Below are positions 46,394-56,762 of a stretch of 64,000 nt of DNA, in pieces. The notes under the pieces are model-generated. The model had not been told where the DNA came from. It searched no databases and saw only the letters and a program-made list of their open reading frames with translations. Position numbers and translations under genes: made by a program. Position 1 is the stretch's first letter. Every line of letters starts with the position of its first letter. Source of the DNA: Ryuthela nishihirai (lineage: Eukaryota > Arthropoda > Arachnida > Araneae > Heptathelidae); NCBI GenBank assembly GCA_038380435.1, contig JAWZYU010000011.1, positions 81,568,501-81,632,500 of the forward strand, in the 5' to 3' direction.

Positions 46394-49300
46394 ATGGCCA
46401 CACTCCTACAATGGAATTGTCGTGGATTCCAGAGGAATCTTGACGACATCAAGGCCCTCCTTCAGGCACACCAGCCCATCTGTGTGTGCCTGCAGGAGAC
46501 ATACTTGCAGCCAGTCACAGATCCCACGATCCGGCACTTTTCACTGGTTCGCCGGGACCGGGATGGAGATGGTCCAGCTCGCGGGGGTGTCGCCATCCTC
46601 GTGAGCAACCATTCTCCATTCCAGGTCGTATCCCTCACCACCACCTTGGAGGCGGTAGCTATCCGTCTCTTCGTGGGGTTCTCGCTGACTGTCTGCTCTG
46701 TATATCTTCCACCTGGGAGCATCGTCTTCCAGGAAGACCTTGATGATCTCGTCTCGCAGCTGCCGTCCCCCTTCCTCATTATGGGGGACCTCAACGGACA
46801 CAGTCCACTTTGGGGCAGTGCTGACACCAACGGGAGGGGCGGGGTCCTGGAGCAGTGGCTCCTGGATCCTTCTCTCTCCCTGTTGAACACCGGTGTCAGC
46901 ACTTACTTTCACTCCCCAACCCGCACTTTCACTGCCATTGATCTCACCATCTGCTCCTCCTCGATCCTTCCACTCTTTACATGGGAGGTCGAGGACAACC
47001 CATACGGAAGCGATCACCTCCCCGTGGTGTGCACCATCTCCCGTGGGGGGCCTTGCAGCCCTTCACGCGTCTCACGGTGGAGGCTTGATCGGGCTGACTG
47101 GGGTGGTTTCGAGCTGCTCTCTGAGCTCGACGACCACTCTGTCAGCCAGGAGCCAATCAATGTGGCAGTAGCGGAGATAACGGACTGTATCGTAGATGCA
47201 GCTGCATCAACGATTCCTCAAACTTCTACACGGTTTCCTCGCTTTCCGAAACCGTGGTGGAATCCAGAATGCACCGCAGCTCGTAAGGCTCAGAACAAGG
47301 CTTGGGGGGTGTTTCGGAGATATCCGACGTCCCCCAACCTTGAAAATTTCAAACGCGCCAGGGCGAAAGCTCGTTTCGTCCGACGCCAGAGCCAGAAGGA
47401 ATCTTGGATCAAGTATACGTCTTCCATCACCCGCACGACTAGTTCTAAGGTCGTGTGGGATAAAGTCCGGAAGATGAGTGGGAACTACACCTCCCACTCG
47501 TTATCGATCCTGGAGCAAAATGGACAGGCAATTGCTGATCCCAAAGCAATTGCCGACACTCTGGGGGAGTCCTTCTCTTCCATCTCTTCGTCTTCCTCTT
47601 ACTCCCCCGAGTTTCTGGCCCAGAAGGGCAGGGCGGAGCGCTCTCCGCTGTCTTTCCACTCGAATGGCCTGGAGCCTTACAACAGGCCATTCACAGCGGA
47701 GGAGTTTCGCCTTGCTCTGCACTCTTCTCGTGCCTCTGCTGTAGGGCCGGACAATGTCCATTATGCCATGCTCCAACATCTTTCATCATCGAGTAAGGAT
47801 CGGCTGCTCCATCTCTTCAATCGCATTTTTCTCGAGGAGCAGTTTCCGGACTCCTGGCGGGAGGCCATCGTCTTGGCCTTTCCCAAGCCAGGGAAAGATC
47901 CCAAGATTCCTTCTAATTATCGTCCCATCGCATTGACGAGCTGCGTGTGCAAGGTGTTGGAAAGAATGGTAAATGCCAGACTCATCTGGTATTTAGAACA
48001 CCACAACCTTCTTTCCAACACCCAGTGTGGCTTTCGCAGGCAACGGTCAACTCTTGACCACCTGATACGCCTCGAATCGGCCATCAGGAATTCTTTTTTA
48101 CGTAGAGAGCACCTGGTGTCAATTTTCTTCGACATCGAAAAAGCGTATACGACACGGCTTGGAGATTCGGCATTCTTCGTGACCTCCACAGCTTCGGCTT
48201 GAGAGGTCACATGCCGATCTTCATCTCCAACTTCTTATCGACACGCTCTTTTCGTGTCCGTGTCGGTAACACTCTGTCGCGGCCGTACCCCCAAGAACAG
48301 GGGGTGCCACAAGGCTGCGTTCTGAGTGTTACGCTTTTCGCTGTCAAGATTAATTCCATAACTAGACAACTTCCTCCATCCGTAGGCAATGCCCTCTATG
48401 TTGATGACTTTAGCATCTTTTGCTCATCTTCCAGCATGAGGGTCATTGAAAGACAACTGCAAATTGCCCTGAACAATCTTTCGGTTTGGGCGACGGCAAA
48501 CGGGTTTCGGTTCTCCCCACAGAAGACCGCTTGTGTGCACTTTTGCCACAAGCGTAATCTTCATCTGGATCCCGAGCTGCGGCTCGGGGGTAACATCATT
48601 CCAGTTGTGGCGGAGACCAAGTTTCTCGGTCTCATATTCGATCGGAAATTGACCTTTTTACCACACATACGTCATCTCAGGTCCAAGTGCACGCGGGCAT
48701 TGAACATCGTCAAGGTCCTCTCCTCCCTTTCTTGGGGGGCGGACCGATGTTCTTTGATCCGCCTGTACCGTGCACTTGTCCGATCGAAACTGGACTACGG
48801 ATCCCAGGTGTACGACTCGGCCCGGGATTCGGTGGTGAAGGTGCTGGACCCCCTCCATCATCAGGCTCTCCGTGTTTGCACGGGAGCCTTCCGCACCTCA
48901 CCGGTCCAGAGTCTTTACGTTGAGACCGACGAACCGTCTTTATCTCTTCGCCGTCAGCAGTTGTCCCTACAATATGCTTCTAAATTGCGATCCCTGCCTG
49001 GCCATCCCACTTGGGACTGCGTTTTCAGTCCGAAGTGGGAAATGCTTTACAATAATCGGCCGACTGCCATTCGTCCTTTTGGTTTGCGAGTCCGAGGCTA
49101 CCTCAGAGACATCAACACCAGTCTCGATAGCGTTGCACAGTCGACAGCTGAGCCACTTCCACCTTGGCTCGCTGTTTCCCCTTCCTGCGATTTTTCCCTG
49201 TGCAGGACCGGGAAGGCCTTTACACCCGACTGTGTGTACCGGCAACTCTTTGCCAGCCATCGTGCTGAGCACCCGGACTTCTTGCCTGTCTTTACAGATG

Positions 49301-50106
49301 GCTCGAAGTCCGGCACTTCAGTGGGATCGGCCATGGTCTGCTGTGATGTAATCATTGCAGACCAGATCCCACTGCAGTGTTCCATCTTCACTGCAGAGTT
49401 GCACGCTATCAGCCTCGCCTTGGACCACGTGGCGACTAAGCATCATCGTCGGTGTGTGCTTTACACCGACTCGCTTAGCTCGCTACAGGCTTTGATCTCG
49501 GTGAGGCATCGGCCTCACCCTGTTCTTACTAAGATCCGCCAGCAGCTACATCGTCTGGCAGCCACCACCACCATCCATTTCTGTTGGGTGCCCGGTCACG
49601 TCGGAATCAGGGGCAATGATTTGGCAGATTCTGCTGCTAGGTCAGCCACGCCCCTGTCCGCCTCTCCGTTGCCGGTTCCCTATCTGGATTTCCGGCAGCG
49701 TTTTACCACCGAGCTCCGGGCACAGTGGCAGAGATCTTGGTCAGAACAGCTTACGAACAAGCTCTTTGAGATCAAACCTATCATCAAACCATGGCAGTCT
49801 TGTTACCGCAGGAATCGCAAGGAGGAAGTTGTACTTGCTCGGCTCCGCTTAGGTCACTCGTATGTTACTCATTCGTTTCTTCTACGGGCGGACGACGTAC
49901 CTAAGTGCGAGTTTTGTGACACCATTTTAACAATTAAACATATTTTAATTCAATGTCCCTGTTTTAACCTGGAACGTCATTTGTATTTTAATTTTCACAA
50001 TTTTACGTCCGAGCCACTTACACTCGGACATCTTTTATCCGATAGTAGCATTTTATCTCCAATTTTTGCCTTTTTACAGTATACCGGATATTTTACCAGA
50101 TTATGA
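46394..50106 (+). pseudogene. I-like LINE ORF2, one 2-bp frameshift
   Basis: About 1237 codons in all. The endonuclease (about 1-230) shows LLQWNCRGF, CLQETYL, IMGDLNGHSPLWG and YGSDHLPVV. The RT includes NYRPIALTSCVCKVLERM, FFDIEKAY (motif A), GVPQGCVLSVTLFAV (motif B) and LYVDDFSIF (motif C). RNase H shows VFTDGSKSG, TAELHAISLA, YTDSLSSLQAL and GNDLADSAA. A terminal CEFCDTILTIKHILIQC gives a C-x2-C-x7-H-x4-C motif. Two extra bases at about 48147-48150, just after motif A, shift the frame so that the first part stops at 48200. The second part resumes in frame from about 48151. The rest appears intact. Confidence 0.92.
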
Positions 50107-50337
50107 TTTTATTCATTTGTAATTTATTCACCATCTGACCTAGGTCATTTACACCTGGGCCAGTTTTATCCTTTGTCGGTACTGTATTTATTTATCTACA
50201 CATTTGTTGTTTTACACTTTACTTTTTATTTCCCTTATATCTATATATCTTGTTGGTTTTATTTTTTACCTTTTCCAGCATTTGTTTTTTAAGTTTGGTT
50301 GAGGAGTATTTGTCTTTTAGCATATTTTAACCTTGTT

Positions 50338-50370
50338 TGGCGCATTATAGCCCTAGTAGCTCATGCGCCA
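50338..50370 (+). other. Terminal 3' hairpin of the I-like LINE
   Basis: TGGCGCAT and ATGCGCCA pair perfectly around an inner AGC/GCT stem and a 7-nt loop. The same structure is at 3147-3179 and 18476-18508. It is followed by an AACC-rich tail. Such structures at LINE 3' ends are typically recognised by the RT for target-primed reverse transcription. Confidence 0.75.
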
Positions 50371-50409
50371 TAAAACTCCAACCAACCAACCAACCAATAT
50401 CATATTAAA

Positions 50410-50901
50410 TATGTTACTTGCTGCTTTTATTGGAACTTTAAAAATGTGTGGTCTCATGATATTCTTCAGTGTTTCTCCCAGCCATGGAATTGGAGGTATA
50501 CTAGAAGGATATTTATTTTTAACAGCTTGACTTTGTGCTAGTGTTATTTGTGTATTTTTGAGATTGGCCTCTGTAATTAATATTGTTAATTACATTTGAA
50601 CCAAATAAACTAATTAAGATCAGGAGAAATTTCAGCAGAAATTTTTAAACAAAATTTCTGCTGAAATTTTGGAATTAAGCTTTTCCATAGCAGTTATGAA
50701 TTTTCATAATGAAGCAACTCATTCCCAGATTCAATCCTACAGTTAAATTTTAAATGCTTTGATATGTTCTACTAAATTTTTTTATATAATTATTTATCAC
50801 TTTTCAAGTATATTTTTCATTTTTATTTAAATTATCTTGTCTTTAAAGTACCTTTTCTTAGGCTTAGAGTTCTGATTGTCAAAAGTCTAAGAATATCAAC
50901 A
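50410..50901. repeat. Dispersed repeat with perfect hairpin
   Basis: At 50627-50669 there is a perfect 19-bp inverted repeat around TAAAC. About 50690-50880 is similar to the reverse complement of about 56270-56490 (GCAGTTATG, CGACTCATTC or CAACTCATTC, and GCTTAGAGTT or its complement), so it is one of a dispersed pair. No coding region is seen. Confidence 0.5.
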
Positions 50902-51412
50902 TTATCATCCTCAAGGGCTACGGAGATCCAACCAGACCAAGTTATTTAGTTCTCCAAGCATATCTTTCCTGAGCTACATCTGCTGCATCTGGCCACTTCA
51001 TACCAATTCTAACAACGTCCTGTTTGACATTGTCTGCACACCACATCCTAGGTCTTCCCCCTCTTTCTGAGACCTTTAGGCATACTGTTCATAACCCTAT
51101 TAATTAATCTATGATTATCCATATGAGCAACATGGCGAAACCAACAGTCTCTCTTTATGCACAATATGCTGTTTAAAGGTGGCTGAGGACTCATTCTCCT
51201 AACCTCATCATTACTTACAAAGTTGAACCACCTAATGCCAAAGATATTGCATAAGCATCTAGAATCAAAAGCATCAAGTTTCCTGTTATCTTGTTTGCAA
51301 AGCATTGGAAGTTTCACTACCATAGCTAATTCTAGAAAGAACCAAATTATTATACAGTCTAATTTTAGTCTTTAGGTAAACACCAAAGAGCCAAAACATT
51401 ATGACCACCTTC

Positions 51413-53230
51413 CTAATATGATGTTGGTCCTTCACATACCACCAAAAGAGCTCTTACCCAGCGAGGCGGCGATGCTACAAGATTTCTAAAGATGTCTTGT
51501 GGTGTCTGGTACGAGCATGTTACCAGCAGATCCTTTAACTCTTGAAAGTTGCGTAGTTGAGCCGCTGCAGATCGGATATGCTGTTCCAGTACAAACCACA
51601 GATGCATGATTGTATTGATGTGTGGGGAATTTGGATACCTGGAAATCTTCCTCATGTTCCACAAACCATTCTCGAACAATCCAGGCAGTGTGGCATGATT
51701 AGTTATAGGCCTGCTGAAAAATCCACTAATAGAGGCATGTACCATTGCCATGAAAGGATGTACCTGGTCTGCAATGATGTTTAGGTAGGTGGTAGACATC
51801 ATAGTTTCCTGCATCTGAATGACTGGACCCAGGGTTTCCCAGCAGAACATTGCCCAAAGCATTCCACTTCTTCTACAGGCTTATTTTTGTCCCACAGTGC
51901 ATCCTGGTGCCAACACTTCCCCAGGTAAGCGACACATATGTACCCAGCCATCCACATGGTGCAACAGGAAATGAGATTCATCAGACCAGACAACCTTCTT
52001 CCAATTATTCAAGGTCCATTTTAATGCTCGTGTGACCATTGTAGGTGCTTTCGACAGTGAACTGAGGTTAGCATGGGCACTCAGAGCAGCCTGCAGGTAC
52101 GCATCCTATTTTCAGCAGGGTTCGATGTACTGTGTGTTGTGATACATTACTCCTGTCACCAGTATTCAAATTATGGGCTGTGATGGTCTACCTTTATGAC
52201 AGAGAACACATATGTACTTAATTGTAACGAAGCCCTTCGGGGCTAACCTCTTGGCATTATAGATTAAGTCATCACCTCTCATTGCCAACTTCCCTTGGGG
52301 TCCCAAGTTTGATCCCAGCAGGGGAAGTCTCATTCGGCATTATGCATTCTCTTCTCTGAACGGGAGCTGCCTAAGTCTGACTGGTTTGACTGATAAGCAA
52401 TGATAAGCGGAGATCCATAAGAAATTTCTCTCATAAATGCGAGAATTGATTAGACAAAAATTAATGAGTTGAATTCAGATGTTGGTTCCCTTCTCTGTGC
52501 CTAGTTGTCAGCACAAATCAAGAAGATGGTATCAGGACTCCCTTGTAAAAGAAGAGAAGGATAGTCACAAGCATGTGACCTGAATAAAATTAGAACAGTT
52601 ACGCGTCTTCAGATCACTCCCTTCTACTTCACATTGTGTAACATGTTGCCTCGCCATTGAAGTTGTTGAACCCCGAGATTTGTGGAGATGATTTCAGAAG
52701 ATATTTGAAGAAGATTTATTGAGTATTTGGGAAGGTTTATTTGATATTTAAAGGATGATGTCACATTTGTTTCTTCAGTATGTTTGAAATTTCAAATTTA
52801 GATTTGAAAAAAGGTGAGAGTGTCACAATTGATGTAACAGATTTTGATGAGCAATTTTCAATAAAAGGACACTTCCTATGTCATTTACATATCACTGAAC
52901 ATAAATAAAGTAATAAGTATGAATACGCAGATTTGATAAAACAATCTACTCTCATATCAACATAATCTTCCATCACGCAATGAGCTGCGGCACAGTGTCC
53001 CTTCTGTTGACTCATACCATACAGGCTAGCCTTTGCTCACCTCTAGCATCGATGAACTGTGGTTGGCCCACACCTTGCCAGAAATTTGTGGTTTTCCCTC
53101 CTCTGACCACTTTTTGAAGGTCTAACCACGGCTGACCGTGAGCACCCCGCAAGCCTTGCCATCTCGGAAATGCTCTGACCCAGTCATCTAACCATTACTA
53201 TTTGACCTTTGTCAAACTCACTTAAGTTTG
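51413..53230 (-). pseudogene. Tc1-like transposase, broken
   Basis: The N-terminal DNA-binding part lies at about 52980-53230. The catalytic part includes WSDESHFLLHHVDGW, then MLWAMFCWETLGPVI, then IADQVHPFMAMV, then a C-terminal ELKDLLVTCSYQTPQDI segment that runs to 51413. The insert at 52172-52976 lies between the DNA-binding and catalytic parts. Stops and frame changes prevent a complete protein. It would normally excise and insert the element at TA sites. Confidence 0.8.
52172..52976. repeat. Insert of mixed origin within the Tc1-like element
   Basis: It begins TGTGATGGTCTACC and ends CCATCAC, an inverted 7-8-bp pair like the LTR termini in this window. At 52838-52976 it matches the internal region next to the 3' LTR of the Gag-only family (ACATATCACTGAACATAAA and nearby). 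The middle has a GC-richer block with CCCTTCGGGGC and is unrecognised. It may be a rearranged member of the LTR family. Confidence 0.45.
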
Positions 53231-53786
53231 CTGCCTTTCCCATCTAAAGAACAAGAATAACTCTGAATAACAGAGTTCAGTATCAGGTGTTATTTATACA
53301 GTTCCATGACCTTCACATGCACTGTCATTTACCTGAACTTGCTTCGAATTGCATAAAGATGTGCTGGTTGCTGGTCATAATGTTTTGGCTCTTCAGTGTA
53401 TATGCCTATTTCTCCATACTCTTCAAAGATTCTGAAAAATCCCAGCAGCAATCCCTATTCTTTTGTTTATCTCATGCCGCATATCACCAGTATCTGTACA
53501 TAGTTCCCAAGATAATTAAACTGAAGCATCTGCTCAAGAGTTCAACCATTCAGATTCACTGAACCACAGCCTACCTGACTAATTTTCATCACTTTAATTT
53601 TCTTCCCCTTTATCACCAAACATACTCTGTTACCAGCCTCATCAACAGCTCTAATGAAATAGATCTCATCAATATCATTTGCCAAAGAGCCAAATCATCA
53701 GCTTAATCAAAATCAGAAATTTTCTCCAGACGACTTAAGGTCAAAAAACTTTACAATGCAGTGAATTTTATATAGCATAATCAATA

Positions 53787-55868
53787 ATCATCATCATCAT
53801 CATCATCCTCAAGCAGCCATCGGCTACGGAGGTCCAACCAGACCGTGCAATTTAGTTCTCCAAGCAAGTCTATCCTGAGCTACATCTACTGCATCTGGCC
53901 ACTGCACACCAATTCTAACAAGGTCCTGTTTGACATTGTCTGCCCACCGCATCCTAGGTCTCCCCTTCTTTCTGAGGCCTTTAGGAACACTGTTCATAAC
54001 CCTATTCGCCAATCTATAATTATTCATACGGGCAACATGGCCAAACCAACAGAGTCTCTCTCTGCACAATATGCTGCTTAAAGGAGGTTGCAAACTCCTT
54101 TGCCTAACTTCATCATTAGTTACAAAGTTGAACCACCTAATGCCCAAGATACTGCGTAAGCATCTGGAATCAAAAGCATCTAGTTTCCTGTTATCTTGTT
54201 TACAAAGTGTCCAAGTTTCACTACCAGTTATGGTAGTGAAACTTAGCAAAACCCTAGAAAGAACCAAACTATTATACAGTCTAATTTTAGTCTTTAGGTG
54301 TATACGCCTCTTTTTCCACACTCTCCATAGATTCTTAAAAGTCCCGGCAGCAATCCCTATTCGTCTGTTAATCTTATGCCGCACATCACCAGTATCTGTT
54401 ACATAGCTCCCGTGATAATTCAACTGTGACACCTGCTCAAGACTACAACCATTCAGATTAACTGAATCACAGCCTGCTTGACCAATTTTCATCACTGTAG
54501 TTTTCTCTCTGTTTATAACCAAACCTACTCAACTACCAGTTTCATCAACAGCTCGAATGAAAGAGTTCATCTCATCAACATCATTTGCCAAAAGGGCTAA
54601 ATCATCATCATAATCTAAATCAGAAATTTTCGTATCTCCAGCCCATTTAAGGCCAAAATCTTTCCCTTGAAGTGAATTTTGCATAACATAATCAATAACC
54701 AAGCTAAAGAGAAAAGGAGACAAAATGCACCCTTGTCGAACACCAGAAGTAATGCTAAACCGATTGCTACAAGCCTTACCAACTCTCACACACAACTCAG
54801 TGTTGTTATAGAGAGCTTTCATTATGTTAACTAACTTGTATGGTATACCATATGATCCCACAATCAACCACAAATTATGACGATCAACAGAGTCGAAAGT
54901 CTTTTTGAAATCAACAAAGCTAGCAACCAAAGGTTTCTGAAACTCTAAACATTTCTCAAGAATCTTCCTAAGTGAAAATATCTGATCCACACATCCCCTA
55001 CCACTTCTGAATCCACATTGCTCATCATGCAATTGATTGTCAACCATATTCTTAATTCTATTAAGCACAATCAGGGAAAGAACTTTTCCTGGAACAGAGA
55101 GTAGGCTGATACCCCCCTACAGTTATCACAAGAACTGCGATCACCTTTTTTGAAAATAGGGATAATAATAGCTCTGGTAAAATCCTTAGGAACCATGCCT
55201 TTATCATAAAAGATATTCAGAATTTCAGTCATCCAAGTGGTAACGGAAACATTCCCAGCTCTAAGCATTTCCGTAGTAATTTCATCTACCCATGGGGATT
55301 TATGAAGTTTAAGTTTAGAAACAGCCAAAATAACTTCAGATTGTGTTATAGGGCCAACATTAAAGCCACCAATGCATCTATCATCATTGCAAACAATGGG
55401 AATAGAACTAACCGCATTGTTTAGAATATCACAGAAATGCTCAGCCCACCTAGCCATGACAGAATCCTCACTTTCTATAACCTTACCTTGTTTATCCTTC
55501 AATCCCTGTATACCTGTCCGGTTTCTGCCACATAAAACATTAACTATCTGGTAAGCTTTCTGCTGTCTAACTTCTTCCTTGACTTTGTCAGCCAAGCCAT
55601 CAAGCTAAAAATTCTTAGTAGCTGCTAACTGATCCTTTACATGCTTATTAAGTTCTTTTTAATGCTTTCTATTAGGACTAGTACTGCAGTTCTTTCTTTC
55701 TGAAATAATCTCAAGTGCCTTATCACTCAAATAATTTTGCCTCCTCTGCACCTTTTTGCCTAAAAGGGTACTGTTAGTTTCAAGGAAAGCCTGTTTAACA
55801 TGGTTCCATTCTTCCTCAACTTCGTAGTAAGCAAACATGATTATCATAATGACTAAGTAACCTATCAT
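53787..55868 (-). mobile_element. RTE-clade LINE, copy E, 5'-truncated
   Basis: It ends at its 3' side with the ATG-repeat tail and begins within the linker between endonuclease and RT (5' edge at about 55868). Minus-strand frames at 55595-55071, 55068-54529 and 54522-53824 together cover FKKGDRSSCDN, FVDFKKTFDSVDR, SGVRQGCILSP, YDDDLALLAND (a Y-D-D-D change next to motif C) and GRPRMRWADNVKQ. Near 54228 a short stretch is duplicated in inverted form around a CTACCA/TGGTAG junction. Confidence 0.88.
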
Positions 55869-56762
55869 TATAATGTCAGGTTTCTGAAACTGAACTCACT
55901 GTGGTGACCGGATTTATTTGAAAGTATTTTTGGAAAATAAACAGATTTAGAACTTCATCCTGAAGTGACTAAATGAACGGAAATATGTCATGTTATATAC
56001 TAAAAGAAAGAGTATTTAATTGTGCTTAATAAAATGGCAAAATGAAGAAAAAAAATGGTAAGTTAAATTTTTGAACTTTTTTTTTAAACATTTGCGAAAT
56101 TTTACTGTATTTTTTCCACTTTATCTTTAGTAAAATTTCAAATATATATATTTTTTTCCCGTTTTTTATGTATTATTTTAGTATTCTAATGCAAAAGTTT
56201 AAATATTTCATTTATTTCGTTTTTTCTGAATTATTTAATCATTTATGCGTATTCTTATACTATTGATGATCGACAAACTCTAAGCCTAAGTAAAGCAGTG
56301 TCATAAAAATAATTTTGCTTTAAAAACTAGATAATTTAAATAAAAATGAAATATATAAGAAAAGTGATAATTAACTATGAAAAAAAATTTTTTTAAATGT
56401 TTCACAACGTTCAATGCACTGAATTTGAGAATGAGTCGCTTTATTTTGAAGCTGCATAACTGCAATAGAAAGGTTTTATTCTAAAATTCCAACAGAAATT
56501 TTGGTTAAAAATCACAATTTTCTGACCTTAATTATTTTATAAGCTTTAAATTGTAATTAAAAATATTGATAAAATTCTACTGTTTAAAAATCATGCTCTG
56601 AGTAATTCCAATGCTTTTTCTGATTGCTGTGATTATAGATCGCTAGAAGTTTCACTTTCAATCGTTTCTCATTAGGTATTTATAATTGCAGTATCCATTT
56701 GGGATGCAATAAAAAATACTTTTAGAAGCATTAAAGTAAATGTCTTTAAAAAAAAAAGCTCT
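55869..56762. other. AT-rich, no gene recognised
   Basis: Part of it (about 56270-56490) is the inverted partner of the repeat at 50690-50880. The remainder is very AT-rich with no recognisable motif. Confidence 0.5.

Larger units (their letters stand above)
44418..50397 (+). mobile_element. Full-length I-like LINE with two ORFs
   Basis: A perfect 12-bp target duplication TATCATATTAAA flanks it (44406-44417 and 50398-50409). The order is: 5' HDV-like ribozyme, GC-rich 5' UTR, ORF1 with three zinc knuckles, ORF2 with endonuclease, RT, RNase H and a terminal zinc-knuckle-like motif, 3' UTR with terminal hairpin and an AACC-rich tail. RNase H plus a knuckle ORF1 place it in the I group (I/Nimb-like); the exact clade is undecided. 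GC content is far above the surrounding DNA. Only one coding lesion is evident, so it is recent. Confidence 0.93.
51381..53398 (-). mobile_element. Tc1-like DNA transposon, vertebrate-type family
   Basis: The inverted ends CAC(C/T)(A/G)AAGAGCCAAAACATT lie against a TA (53399-53400) in RTE copy F; the left TA has drifted. Removing it restores the LINE. A transposase relic is on the minus strand. Terminal and internal sequence (ACATTATGACCACC at the end, GATGCTCTGACCCAGTC-like internal blocks) resembles a Tc1-like family I recall as abundant in fish. An insert of about 800 bp (52172-52976) makes it longer than a usual 1.6-kb Tc1. Confidence 0.85.
50902..53786 (-). mobile_element. RTE-clade LINE, copy F, split by Tc1-like element
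   Basis: Two parts (50902-51380 and about 53401-53786) rejoin into the RT C-terminal half and 3' end of the family. They are more diverged than copies B, C and E. The 5' part is missing, and copy E abuts its 5' end at 53787. A 91-codon fragment at 51048-51323 includes CKQDNRKLDAFDSRCL. Confidence 0.8.

Noticed and set aside
46462..46902. Long ORFs on the opposite strand and in other frames of I-like ORF2
   Set aside because: These are by-products of a long GC-rich coding region. The plus-strand frame carries all LINE motifs.
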